Part shown: positions 23,422 through 35,407 of the stretch, piece by piece
Numbering within the stretch: the first letter of the stretch is position 1
Layout: the number at the start of each line of letters is the position of its first letter
Source: Boswellia sacra
Lineage: Eukaryota; Streptophyta; Magnoliopsida; Sapindales; Burseraceae
NCBI GenBank assembly: GCA_013180625.2
Contig: SNVD02002464.1
Coordinates: 99,759-163,758, forward strand
DNA: 64,000 nt
Direction: 5' to 3'
The notes under the pieces: model-generated
Seen by the model: only the letters and a program-made list of their open reading frames with translations
What the model was told of the DNA's origin: nothing
Databases searched by the model: none
Made by a program: the position numbers and the translations under genes

Positions 23422-24454
23422 TAGGGGTGTGCATGGTATACCTCCACCCGTCCGAACCCGACATACCCACCATGGTATGGTGGAGGTATGGTAGGGTATA
23501 AGAAAAAAATAGGATGTAATATGGTAAAAATTTTGAAAATCCCCTATAGTATGGTATGGTGGAGGGTATTTTTTAGAAAAACTCGAAAATACCATACCAT
23601 ACCTCTTTTCAAAAATTAAAAATTATGCCACATGTAATGGTATAATTGGTTATGTATAATATATATGTGTGAGTGTTATATACCTTAATAGAGTATATAA
23701 TAAAAAAGTTAGTAACCTTAAATCCCTAACCATGGAAAGTTTGAGGTAATTTCATCAATAATATTCATTTCTAACTTTCTTTTGTTATTCTTTTTAAATT
23801 TTAATATATTTATTATTTTTCTAAGTGAATTATAATTTCTTTCTTTTTTTTTAAAATTTGTACTATATTGGAAGTTGAAACTTTGTAAGACTTAAAGGTT
23901 TAACTTGAATGTTGGAACTTTGTGGAAGGATTTGGATATGAAGTTACTTATTATTTGTGTTGTTATAGATATTTAATTGCTTGAGTATTTATGTTGTTAT
24001 AGAATATGTAGTTACTTGATATTTTTGTGTTGTTATTAGATATGTTGTTACTTGATTATTTGTGTTATTATAGAATATATAGTGACTTTATTATTTGTAT
24101 TGTTAAGGATATGTAATTGCTTGATTTTTTATTTAGTACAAAATTTATGAATCATAATATTAAACAATGTCAAAATAAGAACTCAATGTATCAAAATCTT
24201 GAAAAAAAAAAACTATAAAAAAGCTTTAAAATCACTAAAAAAACATGGTAAAACATTATCTAAATTTTGGTCAATTTGGTCAACCACGTGAAAATACCAT
24301 ACCATACCCGCCCCTATCCTACCATGCAGGAATATGGTATGGTACCGTATTCAAGAATAGTATGGTATGGTATAAAAATTTAAAACCCGATTTATGAAGG
24401 GTAGGAGGATGGTATGACGATACCACACCATACCACACCATATGCACACCCCTA
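23422..24454. mobile_element. hAT-type MITE in the Gypsy LTR, perfect 8-bp target duplication
   Basis: Inverted ends TAGGGGTGTGCATGGTAT and ATATGCACACCCCTA are flanked by identical cttagaat octamers (23414-23421 and 24455-24462). Words of the ATGGTATGGT type are repeated within about 150 bases of both ends. The interior is AT-rich and non-coding. The length is 1033 bp. Confidence 0.85.
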
Positions 24455-25921
24455 CTTAGAATGAATACTTGAATAACATGAATATGTATGTAGAGACTTG
24501 ATAGACATTGAATAGACTCACGAATGATGGTGAGGAATTCATTATCTATCGAGTCTCGACTTGAATACCTATGATAGATATGATGGATTGTATGGATAAA
24601 ATATAGAATTTACTTTATTGTTGAATAACAATTGTTGTAATCCTTTACCATTCCCCCATGTTTGAAAGGAAATGTAATTCATTCTCCTCCCTCTTTTTTT
24701 GTATGAATATACAACTGTTATTGATTGAATAATCACCTCACATGCCTAACAAAGATAAAAATAGAAATGTGTGCATAAAACAAGCAACGCTAAGTAGACT
24801 AGGTAACAATACGAGATATTTCTATTTGGTATTTCCCAAGTGGAGATTGGATTTACATCCGGGCGGTTCGAAAGACTCGTACCTAACTTCTCAAACCCAT
24901 CTCTGAAGGGATAAAGGTAGCTTAGGTCTAGAATTGAGGGATCAGATTATGCCCATTCATTCCCAATTTAATGATAGCGTGGCGACTCCTTTCTCTAGAT
25001 GTGCTCATGACTCATTTGTGTTCCCTTAGGTCTCGAAATAGGCTTTGACACAGTATCGTGGTTGCAAACGCTATGGCGAGATGAAAGTCCCATCCATAGT
25101 GGTAACTCTACTAAGGATAAGAGAAGTTGATTATGATGGAAATACCAAATTTTAATACCTCGTATTGATATAATGCGTCCTTGCATCACTACACCTTGCA
25201 CACAATGAGCACAAAATCCCTAAACTAGCCATGTGGTATTGGCATGAGAAGTCTTTAGCTCTATTCAACCCTTAAACGACTCTGTTGGTGTCACCACTTT
25301 TGAGCACGTACCATTGAATTCGTATAAAAAGAGATCGGCCTAAGGGGGCATCTCTCGCTCAAAGGAGCCCAAACCATTGGACCCTTTGGACCCTTTAGAC
25401 TCAAGCTCATGTAGATGACTTTAGGAATTTCAAAAGGGATGAATATCCCAAACCCATGTTGAAATACATGTCTATGGATGTAAATTCCCTATGATTAGAA
25501 TAACATCAACTCAAAACCTCATAGAACCATGAACAAATGCCACATGTCAAGTCACCCATAAAAGAACAAAATGAGAATATGTGCCATGAGTTAAGGTTAT
25601 CATAACGTTTTGAAAACCATGTTATGATAATCATGAAGAATCTAATATCAATATGAATATTAGAATTAGGGGAGAGAATCTTGCATTCCCACATCTCATG
25701 ATGATGACTTGGGAATGAAGCCAAAAATCATAGGAAAAGAGACTTGACCTCACGTGTGCTGGACGAATAAGGTTGGAAGGCTAAAAGCATGTCTATGTCC
25801 TTGAATGAGGATGCATCAAATCATGCATACATGCATGCATGCATGGCATTAACACTTTTGTTTTGTAGCCATCATTGCTTGGGTTAGACAAGGTGGTCGT
25901 TTGATAAGACAAGAAGACGAA

Positions 25922-27043
25922 ATGGCATCGCCCAACAATAGTAATGTAGAAATGATCCAATTGAGAGTCGACATGACCACGCTCCAGCAACAAATGGCCC
26001 AACTCATTGAAGCACTCCAAAATAGGCCTAACCGTATCAATCAACCGCCACCTGAGGGTAATGGTGATGGTGATGGTGAGACTAGCTGAGGCAGAAATAG
26101 GGAGAAAAGCCCAATCAACCCCAAAGAACCTGAATTGGTTAAGCAGTTGACTAAAGACATAAAGAAGGTCCAGTCCTTTTTTAAGAAGAATGGGCTGAAG
26201 GGGTTCGAAGACCTAGATGACATCTTGCTTATGGGAGACCAAGATTTGCCTCCAAAGTTTTGTCTACCAGACTTGCCAAAGTTCAATGGAGAGGGAAATC
26301 CCAAAACATATTTGAGACAATATGCAGCCATCATGGCCACTACTCCTTTGCTGAAAGAGCACATTTTGAAGTGCTTCATGCCATCCTTAGAAGACGATTT
26401 GGTAGCATGGTATCATGACCTCCTAAAGAGAGTTTGAGAAGATTAGAAGGAACTTTCTCAATAATTCATGGAACATTACCGCCATAATACCCAACTGGAG
26501 GTAACGTTGAGGGATTTAGAGACAACCAGACAAATGCCCAATGACACGTTCTTAGAGTATGTAGTTCGTTGAAGGGCTAAAGTTGCCAAGATGACGACGA
26601 GGCCCGCGGAGAAAGACCAAGTTCAGATGGTGATCAATGGAGCCCATGCTTTCATTAGTGATAGATTGGCGGGTTTCCCTATCAAAACATTTAAAGATTT
26701 GTATGACTCAGACATCTAAACAGAAGAATTAGAGTCTAGACAGAAGAGAAACACTCATGGCTACCCTCGAAGAAGTCAAGGGCAATACCACCAGCCTAAT
26801 GGGCCTAGCACAAAACACGTAGAGGTGAAGGCAATTGCCCCACAAAGAAGGTTCGGTCGTCTAGGAAGGCCACTTTTCAAAATCTTTGCAAGGTTAGGAA
26901 CCGAAGGGATCTTGCATGCATTGCCACCAAGAGAGCTTCCAAATCCATTACCAAGGAATTGGAGGCACTATAAGAAGTGTGAATTCCACCGAGTGACCAT
27001 TTGCCCAATTACAACCGGGTACCTCCTCCATCAGCCAGCATGA
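25922..27043 (+). pseudogene. Gag of the G-patch Gypsy element, degenerate
   Basis: The start MASPNNSNVEMIQLRVDM is followed by a heptad-rich helix (LQQQMAQLIEALQ), then after a stop at 26087 by the retrotransposon gag core (LPKFNGEGNPKTYLRQYAAI, WYHDLLKRV), the segment NTQLEVTLRDLETT and the words AEKDQVQMVI. The order matches plant Ty3/Gypsy gag proteins, which form the virus-like particle. Several stops (26087, 26435, 26450, 26569, 26717) and frame changes disable it. No clear zinc knuckle is left, although KCEFHRVTICPI at about 26976 resembles a decayed one. Confidence 0.75.
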
Positions 27044-27093
27044 TTCGATCGGGCTTGATTGAGGAGCAAGTCTGATTCTTTCGGGAAGTGTAG

Positions 27094-28115
27094 ATGAAAC
27101 AGGGTCAAGAGAGCCAAGAGGAGGGAGAGTCTAAGTTAGAACAATCCACTAAAAGGGTGGCTTCGACAAAGAAGCCCAAGGCTGGAAAGCCTAAAGAAAA
27201 AGAGCCCAAGGAGATCATTAAGAGGGTGAAAGATAAGCTCGTTCCTTTGGCAACTAAGATTTACACAAAGAAAGATAGATGGACCATCATTGCAGTGAAG
27301 GGAGTCAAGCAAAGCTTAGAACATGAACTTGTGAATCTTAGTGACCAAGAGAATGAAAATGAGCCCCAAGAGAATGAACAAGAAAAAGTTGTAGTGATAC
27401 TCATAAAGAAGAAGCCCACGTCATCAAGCTCATTTATCAAGAAGTGGATGGCTAGAAAAGGAGCTAGAAAAGGCCCACCACTTAGGAGACTCAATGTGAA
27501 GAAAGGTAGTGAAGCTAGGAAAAGGAAGCAAGATGAAAGTCTTGTGAGGAGAAAGAGTTAGCCTAGAAGGTGTAAAGACGTGAGAGTTATAGGAATTTGG
27601 GATGACATCCCTCAAGTTAAGACCCTTCCAAATTTTTAGGCTGACTTTAGTAGTGATGACGAAGAAGAGATGAGAATTGAGAAAGAAATGCATGAGAGAG
27701 AAACACTCAGGGGTGAGAGAGAGAATATCTAAGGAGTGGCAAGGAGTGGTAGATTTTACCATGAGAAGGAAAAGGAGAAACCAACTGAGAAGACGGTTAA
27801 GAAGGGCAAAGAAGTTGCCAATGAAGAAGCTAAAGAATAAGAGGATCAAGTGATCAAACAATTGAAGAAAACTCAAGTGAATGCTAGCATTTGGGATCTA
27901 CTTATATTATCCCAAAAACATAAGAAGCCATGGCGAAGGCCTTAGCGGAGGTAGAGATATCGATGGCTGCCACTACTAGTGAAATGCTAACCGCCTTGAC
28001 TAGAGGAACACCTAAAGGGGTAAGAGAAAGAGGAGAAATCACCTTTACAGATAAAGATCTACCGTTTGAAAGGAGAAACTATAATAAGCCATTGGTTATC
28101 ACCCGTAGAGATTAG
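27094..28115 (+). pseudogene. Gag-protease linker region of the G-patch Gypsy element
   Basis: A very basic, Lys/Glu-rich frame (27094-27561) is followed by broken acidic/basic stretches. It has no catalytic motif. Low-complexity linkers of this type occur between gag and protease in related elements. Near 28085 the text leads into the protease. Confidence 0.45.
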
Positions 28116-29574
28116 TGGGAAAACGTCTCCTTATATCATGGTGGATGTGGGTCCGCCATCAATATTGTGCCTATGAAGATATTGCACAAGTACAGAGTCA
28201 GTGAAGATGAGCTTAGGCCTTGTGAGATGGTGATTAGGGCTTATGATGATTTGAAAGAAGTGCCATAAGAATCTTCAAAGCTTTAGTAAAGATTGGACCC
28301 ATCGAAGTTATGATAGAATTCACAGTCCTTGACATTTCGATCACATTTGCTGCCTTGTTAGGATGAGCATGGTTCCATCCACTTGGTGGAGTTCCTTCCA
28401 CCTTGCATCAGAAAATCTGATTTAACATGGATGGGGAGATCGTAACCATTCATGCAGCCTCCTGCTTTGAGTGTGAAGGTCGAAGAAATACTTTACATGG
28501 TGGCTTTCAAGTAGCCATGATTGACGAAGTTAGCCCAATAATTGCTGGAATAATTAAGAAACATGGGTACATGCCAGGAACTGGACTTGGGAGAAATGGA
28601 CGCGGCCTACCATCTTTCCCAGACTTCAAACGTTAGACCTCTAAAAGAGTGTTGGGCTATGAATCTGAAAGGGAAGAAAAGGAGCCCAAGAAAGGGAAAT
28701 TCATCAAATTTGTCAAGGCCCAAGATACGAAGTATGTACGAGCTATTAAACCATGGGTTTTCAAGGAAATGCTAAAACTCGAATTTGAGATCTTTAGAGA
28801 TATCTTTCAGGCAGGAGTCTCTAAGGGGGATGACTTGGTGGGAAAGATAGAGAAGATGACCATTAAGGAGGAGAAGCCTTAAGAACAAGCATCACCATTG
28901 GATCCGTTCGTCGACCTTGCTGCTTTCACCGAGGAAGGAATTAAAAGTGTATCTTATGAAGATATGTTTGTACCCAACCTCTTCAAAGAAGAGGACATTG
29001 TTTATGTTTCAAAGTTTAATATAACGAAGAATAATTTTGCTTACTTGTTTGATGTCTTTCCTAATGGCATTGTGTATCATAATTTGTATTTCACTAGCAT
29101 ATTTGAAATTCATACCATTCAAACTCGTGACATTAATCTTGGTACAATCGAAAAACCTAAGAACATATGCATTGTGCTTGGTACAACTCCTAAAGAGAGA
29201 GAAATTTGAAAAATTATTAAAAAAAACATGAAGAAGTCTTCGCCTGGTCCTATGATGACATGTCCAAAATCGATAGAAGCATCGCTGAGCATATAATTGT
29301 GTCTTATCTGCATGTGAAACCGATTAAGCAGAGGTTAAGAAGAATGAGGCCAGAGTGAGCTAAGAAAATCAAAGAGGAAGTCTCTAAACAAATTGAAGCC
29401 AAGTTTCCAGAAGTGGTGAAGTATTGAGAATGGTTAGCCAACATTGTGCCAATACCAAAGAAGGATGGAAGGGTCTGAATGTGTGTGGATTATCAAGACT
29501 TGAATAAGGCCTCACCCAAGGATGATTTTCTTTTGCCTCATATCGATGTATTGGTAGATATCGTTGTCGCCAGT
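28116..29574 (+). pseudogene. Protease, G-patch and truncated reverse transcriptase of the Gypsy element
   Basis: A protease remnant reads GCGSAINIVPMKILHKYRVS near 28145 (the GSAIN pattern of this class) and continues to AALLG at about 28350. A G-patch follows (IIKKHGYMPGTGLGRNGRG, about 28540-28605), a short glycine-rich RNA-binding motif known in some plant Gypsy and betaretroviral proteins. RT begins near 29260 (KPIKQRLRRM, EWLANIVPIPKKDGRV, CVDYQDLNKASPKDDF) and ends at PHIDVLVDIV, long before the catalytic aspartates. In-frame stops occur at 28114, 28638, 28880 and others. Confidence 0.8.
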
Positions 29575-31103
29575 TGATGAACACTTAAATATGCATGTTT
29601 AATAAGAGTTTAGTTCATCATATTGCATTAATAGTGTCATTAAATTCCTCAACTTAAGCATATTTGTAGCATTTGCATCTTTGGAATTAATTTCTCTTAA
29701 TTTTGGTTTTGTTACAGGTTCGGTAAAATGGGCATAACTCTCTATTTATAGATCAGAATGGTGCAATTCTTAATGTTTTGGAAAGCTGATTTAATTGTCT
29801 ACAAGATTGCATTTCACAAGCATCATCAAATTCGGGCTCTTAGTGGACCAAAATTGGGCTTGAAGTGAACCCATCTACAGTCTCGGCCCAGTCTGACCAG
29901 GCCTCAGTATTTGGACCGTATCTCTCAAAATACGTATCCAAATTGTGCAAATCAATATGTTCTAGAAAGCTGAGAGAAATATCTACAACTTTCATGAAGA
30001 CATGTGATTAAAATTCACAACATTTCGATGTCAAAATTGATGGTCAAAGTCGGTGCCTAATGATCCCAATTGTCAAAGATATTTACAACTAATATTTGAC
30101 AATTATGCCCTTGTAATTTGACAAGTTTGCCCCTGGATGTATCTATAAATAGAGGTGCCTTGTGACCCATTAGGGCATCTTGGCCTTGGCTGGAACATTT
30201 TGGCTTTGGCTAGGATCTTGTATTGTGTTTTGTGTGTTTATGTTATTAATGAATTTCCTTTTTCTTGCATTTTATTTTCTTTCTATTATAATGTTCTTCT
30301 AATTTCTCTTTTGCTAAGGTGAAAGGGTGAAACCCTTGATATGAGAATAAGGATTCTCTAACCCTTAATATGTGCTTAATAATCTTAATCTTATAATGTT
30401 TATTCAATATGATTTATATTTAATTTCTTAATCAATCTTGACACCACTCGTAAAGTGGAGGTCTTGATCCATTGTCGACAATCCTTGGCACATCAAATGC
30501 TTGGATCCTTTCTAGATGATGTATGGTTCTTCCTTACCGACACGAATCTAGTTAGGAACCTTGATTTGTTGTAGACATATGGTGATTGGCACATTGGATG
30601 CTTGAACCCATTTACAAGAAGTGGTATAAATATTGGTAATGAAACAAATATAATTCATATAACTAAAATGAGTTAATTATCCTTATTTGAAATATCAAGG
30701 GCAGATCCCCTAACCTTAGCCTTCATTGTTATTGTGTTAATTCCTCTTGTATTTTAATTATTCTATTGTTTATGAACTTTTTATTTTATTTACTATGGTA
30801 GGTTCTACCACCTTATGAAATTGTTCTTTAATTTACTATGGTTGGTTATACCACCTATTTCCATGGATGGTTTTACCTCCTCTTACTTTTTGTTTTATAT
30901 TTGAATGGTCGGTAATACCACCTACCATCTTACATACTTGTTGATATTATCATGTCACCTCTTTGAATCATCCATATCACATTTATTTAGCTTATAATTT
31001 GTAACGCTTAAATTCCCTTCCTCGTGGATCGACCCCGGTCTCACCGGGTTTTATTACTTCGACACTCCTATACTTGGGAGACAATCCTTTTTCGGATGTG
31101 TCA
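29575..31103 (+). repeat. 5' LTR of the Athila-like element
   Basis: The LTR begins TGATGAACACTT and ends TTCGGATGTGTCA. It abuts the broken RT of the previous element on the left and the primer site on the right. A TATA-like word (tctataaatagag) is at about 30141-30153. A block with 'tactatggtaggttctaccacc' repeated in variant form lies at 30795-30930. Confidence 0.85.
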
Positions 31104-31109
31104 AGTTTT

Positions 31110-31127
31110 TGGCGCCGTTGCCGGGGA
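31110..31127 (+). other. Primer-binding site of the Athila-like element
   Basis: TGGCGCCGTTGCCGGGGA lies six bases after the LTR end. This sequence is typical of Athila and related plant Gypsy elements, where a tRNA (usually quoted as Asp) primes minus-strand synthesis. Confidence 0.85.
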
Positions 31128-31303
31128 AGGTAAAAATTGGCGTGCAAAATTGTAAGTATTCTCTTTTCTCATCTTAGATCTAAATTTTTTATTTTTGTGT
31201 GTTCATCTTTTCCTCTCTTTTCTTCTCTCTTTCTTGCATGAAAATTTGGTCACGAACATCTAGTGGTAGACTTGTTAGAAAAACATCATATTCCTTAGAA
31301 AAC

Positions 31304-32569
31304 ATGGCCAACAATCATGAGGAAAAATTCACGGATGAAGGGGACAACCGTTCGCAACAAAATGATCAAAACCAACGAAGAACCCTCAAAGACTACATGA
31401 ATCCGGTAAGGACTAGTGAACCATCTTGTGTAGTTTCTCCTCCAGATTCAATCCATTTCAATTTCAAACCAAGTTTTGTTCGACTTCTACCCACTTTTCA
31501 TGGCCTTGACATGGAGAACCCATATTCGCATTTGAAACTCTTTGAAGAGGTATGTAGCTCCTACATTGACCCAAATTGTAGCATAAACACCATTAGATTA
31601 AAGCTTTTTCCTTTTTCTTTAAAAGATAAAGCTAGAACATGGCTACAAAATTTGAGGTCGAATTCCATCAGTTCATGGGATGAGATGAAACAAAAATTTT
31701 TGAAAAAATTTGTTCCCACCCATAGAACAAATTCCCTTAAAAGGCAAATTTCTGATTTCTCTCAAAGACAAGGAGAAACCCTTTACCAATGTTGGGATAG
31801 GTATAAGGAACTACTTAATACCTGTCCTCACCATGGGTTTGAAACTTGGAGAATAGTTGCACACTTCTATGAAGGGTTAACACCTCAAGATAGGCAACTA
31901 GTGGAATTAATGTGTAATGGAGAATTTAAAGAAAAAGACCCTGAGGAAGCACTTGACTTCCTAGATTCCTTGGCAGAAAAGGCACAAAATTGGGACACTG
32001 CTGGCACCTATGAGGTACCAGGCAAGGCCCCAACCTCGACATCCAATAGAGGCATTTACAACCTTAGGGAAGACCATGACCTTCAAGCCAAATTGCATCC
32101 CTAGCTAGAAAAGTCGAGGCTTTAGAGATGAAAAAGAGTGGTCAATTGAAATTCTATTCAAGAAAATGTCTGTAACATTTGTGATGACAATGACCATTCT
32201 ACTGATGATTGCCCAACTTTGCCTGCCTTTAGGGAATGTCTCCATGAACAAGCCAATGCCTTGAACACTTTCAAAAGGCCAAATCACAATCCATATTCAC
32301 AAACCTACAATCCTGGTTGGAGAAATCATACAAATTTTAGCTGGAAAAATGACAATCATGCACAATCTTCACAAGTTCCTTTTCAAACACGACAAAATTT
32401 TCAAAATTCTCATGATCATGCATATGCTCCTCCTCCTAGGAATGACCTTCAAGAAACATTGCATTCATTCATTACAAAGCAAGCGACTTTCAATAGCCAA
32501 ACTGCTCAAACATTAGCAAATTTGTCAGAAACTCTTGCAAAATTTGCATCGACATTTAGCATCCAATAG
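31304..32569 (+). pseudogene. Gag of the Athila-like element, with two compensating frameshifts and a stop
   Basis: Gag packages the element RNA. The start at 31304 (MANNHEEKFTDEGDN) fits family starts, although the frame is open from 31199. The gag core is clear (PTFHGLDMENPYSHL, LFPFSLKDKARTWLQ, FLKKFVPTHRT, LYQCWDRYKELL). A frame change near 32087 causes a stop at 32102; the lost frame (SLARKVEALEMKKSGQLK) runs to about 32150, where a second change restores the original frame. Next is an intact CCHC zinc knuckle, CNICDDNDHSTDDC (C-x2-C-x4-H-x4-C), at about 32171-32212. The stop TAG at 32567 separates gag from the pol frame, which continues in phase. Confidence 0.85.
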
Positions 32570-32593
32570 AAGGGAAAATTTCCTTCTCAAACA

Positions 32594-35407
32594 TTGCAAA
32601 ACCCCAAAGATCAATCTAACTCAAAGGCAGGAAGTTCAAGTAACCATTACTTTGACCAAGCCAAGTCAGTCATGACCCTTCGCAATGGTAAGATTGTTGA
32701 AAAACACATTCCTGACCCTTGTGAGAAAGAAGAAGAATCGATCTTTAAAGGGCAGGAAGAAGCTGCTAAACCAACACCTAGCGAAGAGGAAACCATATCC
32801 TCATCTGTGCCTCCATTTCCTCAAGCATTAGCCACACAAAAGAAGCAAACTCACAGTTCTGAAATCTTTGAAATTTTCAAACAGGTAAAGGTCAACATTC
32901 CCTTGCTTGATGTGATCAAACAGGTACCTTCTTATGCAAAATTTTTGAAGGACTTGTGCACTGTAAAAAAAAAACTAAATGTGAAAAAGAAGGCCTTTCT
33001 AGCTGAGCAAGTAAGTGCTATTCTTCAAAATAATAATACAGTGAAATACAAGGATCCAGGTTGTCCTACAATTTCATGTGTTATTGGAGAGCATAAAATT
33101 GAACAAGCTTTACTTGATCTTGGTGCTAGTGTGAATTTGCTTCCATATTCGGTTTTTCAGAAACTCAATTTAGGTGAGTTAAAACCGAATTCTGTGACTC
33201 TTTTGCTTGCTGATAGATCAATTAAAGTACCAAGAGGAGTAGTAGAAGATGTGTTAGTTCAAGTCGATAAATTCATTTACCCAGTGGATTTTATTGTCTT
33301 GGACACACAACCAGTGGAAGTATGTAATTCAATTCCTGTCATTTTAGGGCGTCCATTTCTAGCTACCTCTAATGCTTTGATTAATTGCAGGAATGGAGTC
33401 ATGAAGCTATCTTTTGGGAACATGACATTGGAACTAAATGTTTTCAATATGTGCAAACAACCACATGAAGAAGAAGATGAAATTGAGGAGGCTAATATGA
33501 TCGAATCTATTGTGGAAGATCACATCCAAAAAGGGAGTTCTTCTGACCCTTTGGAAACTTGTTTAGTAAATTCGTTAGAATCAAGTATGGAACTAGAACA
33601 TGATCTTTCTAATATGTGTTCTTTACTGGATTGTGCACAGGTGTTGGAAAAAGGCTCAAAATCAAGATTTGAAGAATTGGGGCAGATGAATGAAAGCAAG
33701 GAAGATGAAGCTCCCAAGCTAGAATTGAAGCCCTTACCTGAAGGACTGAAATATGCATATCTTGGGGAGAATCAGACATATCCGGTGGTAATTTCTTCAT
33801 CCCTCACATGCGAGCAACAAGGTAAGTTGATAGAAGTGCTTAAAAGGCATAAAAATGCAATTGGGTGGACTTTAAAAGATATAAAAGGCATTAACCCTTT
33901 AATTTGCACACATAGAATACATTTAGAGGAAAATGCCAAAACATCTCAACAACCTCAAAGGAGATTAAATCCACACATGAAAGAGGTCATTAGGGCTGAA
34001 GTTCTCAAACTACTTGATGTGGGAATTATCTATCCTATTTCTGATAGTAAGTGGGTAAGCCCTACACAAGTAGTACCTAAGAAATCTGGCATTACAGTAG
34101 TTAAAAATGAAAAGGGTGAATTATTGCCAACTCGTGTCTCATCTAGTTGGAGGATGTGCATTGATTATAGAAAATTAAATGCTGTCACTAGAAAAGACCA
34201 TTTTCCCTTACCTTTCCTTGACCAAATTCTTGAAAGAGTAGCAGGAAACCCCTACTACTGCTTTCTTGATGGATACTCAGGCTACTATCAAATTCCCATT
34301 GCACTTGAAGACCAAGAAAAGACCACATTCACGTGCCCCTTTGGCACTTTTGCATTTAGGAGAATGCCTTTTGGACTTTGTAATGCCCCAGCCACTTTTC
34401 AAAGATGCATGTTAAGCATTTTCAGTGACATGGTTGAGCATTGTTTAGAAGTTTTCATGGATGATTTAACTGTCTTTGGAAACTCTTTTGATAATTGTCT
34501 TGAAAATTTAGAAAAAGTCCTAAAAAGGTGTGTAGAAAAAGGTCTTATTTTGAATTGGGAAAAATGTCATTATATGGTCACTTCAGGAATTGTTTTAGGT
34601 CATGTGGTGTCTTCTAAAGGAATTGAAGGGGATAAAGCAAAAGTGGAATTAATTTCCCATTTGCCTCCACCAAAAACAGTTAAAGAGGTTCGTTCATTCT
34701 TAGGGCATGCTGGATTTTATAGGAGGTTCATAAGAAATTTCAGTGCTATATCTAAACCTCTTTGTAACCTCTTAATAAAAGATACTTCCTTTGAATGGAC
34801 TCAAGAATGTCAAAATGCCTTTGATACACTAATTGGACTTTTAACAACTGCTCCAATTATGCAATCTCCTGATTGGTCCTTGCCTTTTGAATTGATGTGT
34901 GATGCAAGTGACTATGCCGTTGGTGCTGTCTTAGGACAAAGAAAAGAAGGTAAGCCTTATGTAATATACTATGCAAGTAGGACTTTAAATGATGCACAAA
35001 TGAATTACACAACAACTGAGAAAGAACTACTTGCAGTAGTATTTGCATTGGACAAATTTCGATCTTATTTAATTGACTCTCCAACAATTGTTTACACTGA
35101 CCATGCAGCTGTGAGATATTTAATGACTAAACAGGATGCAAAACCTAGATTGATACGGGGGATCTTATTGCTCCAAGAATTCAACATCACAATAAAGGAT
35201 AAGAAAGGAGCCGAAAATGTCGTTGCTGATCATCTTTCAAGACTAACGACAGAGACATTAATTGAAACTTCACCTATCAATGATTCCTTTCCTGATGAAT
35301 TTTTATTTTCCGTTGCTACTGTACCTTGGTTTGCTAACATTGTAAATTTTCTTACAACAGGAAAAATGCCACTCATTGGAATGCTCAAAACAAAAGAAAA
35401 TTTTTAA
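32594..35407 (+). CDS. Pol polyprotein of the Athila-like element: protease, reverse transcriptase, RNase H
   Basis: A long uninterrupted frame of 937 residues makes up the replication enzymes. The protease has the DLGASVNLLP active-site block (about residues 177-186) and ILGRPFLATSNALI. RT covers about residues 450-700 with WRMCIDYRKLNAVTRKDHFP, FAFRRMPFGLCNAPATFQ and the catalytic FMDDLTVF (about residue 625). RNase H follows (FELMCDASDYAVGAVLG, TEKELLAVVFALDKFRSYL, YTDHAAVRYLM, VVADHLSRL). The frame is in phase with gag upstream, separated by the TAG at 32567, so expression as gag-pol would need read-through, or the stop is a mutation. It ends before integrase at a TAA that coincides with the onset of decay. 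Confidence 0.9.
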   Translation: MQNPKDQSNSKAGSSSNHYFDQAKSVMTLRNGKIVEKHIPDPCEKEEESIFKGQEEAAKPTPSEEETISSSVPPFPQALATQKKQTHSSEIFEIFKQVKVNIPLLDVIKQVPSYAKFLKDLCTVKKKLNVKKKAFLAEQVSAILQNNNTVKYKDPGCPTISCVIGEHKIEQALLDLGASVNLLPYSVFQKLNLGELKPNSVTLLLADRSIKVPRGVVEDVLVQVDKFIYPVDFIVLDTQPVEVCNSIPVILGRPFLATSNALINCRNGVMKLSFGNMTLELNVFNMCKQPHEEEDEIEEANMIESIVEDHIQKGSSSDPLETCLVNSLESSMELEHDLSNMCSLLDCAQVLEKGSKSRFEELGQMNESKEDEAPKLELKPLPEGLKYAYLGENQTYPVVISSSLTCEQQGKLIEVLKRHKNAIGWTLKDIKGINPLICTHRIHLEENAKTSQQPQRRLNPHMKEVIRAEVLKLLDVGIIYPISDSKWVSPTQVVPKKSGITVVKNEKGELLPTRVSSSWRMCIDYRKLNAVTRKDHFPLPFLDQILERVAGNPYYCFLDGYSGYYQIPIALEDQEKTTFTCPFGTFAFRRMPFGLCNAPATFQRCMLSIFSDMVEHCLEVFMDDLTVFGNSFDNCLENLEKVLKRCVEKGLILNWEKCHYMVTSGIVLGHVVSSKGIEGDKAKVELISHLPPPKTVKEVRSFLGHAGFYRRFIRNFSAISKPLCNLLIKDTSFEWTQECQNAFDTLIGLLTTAPIMQSPDWSLPFELMCDASDYAVGAVLGQRKEGKPYVIYYASRTLNDAQMNYTTTEKELLAVVFALDKFRSYLIDSPTIVYTDHAAVRYLMTKQDAKPRLIRGILLLQEFNITIKDKKGAENVVADHLSRLTTETLIETSPINDSFPDEFLFSVATVPWFANIVNFLTTGKMPLIGMLKTKENF

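Larger units (their letters stand above)
22203..29574 (+). mobile_element. Truncated Ty3/Gypsy retrotransposon with G-patch domain
   Basis: The element starts with TGTAGACACTGAATTT at 22203, a common Gypsy LTR start, inserted into the MULE transposase. The LTR seems to run to about 24975, where TGGCGACTCC (24980-24989) resembles a primer-binding site. Gag, protease, G-patch and the beginning of reverse transcriptase follow in order on the + strand, all with stops. It is cut at 29574 by the LTR of the next element. No 3' part was found on the far side. Confidence 0.75.

Noticed and set aside
27261..27876. Long frames on the - strand
   Set aside because: They are complements of the Lys/Glu-rich gag linker, giving Leu/Phe/Ser-rich text by composition only.
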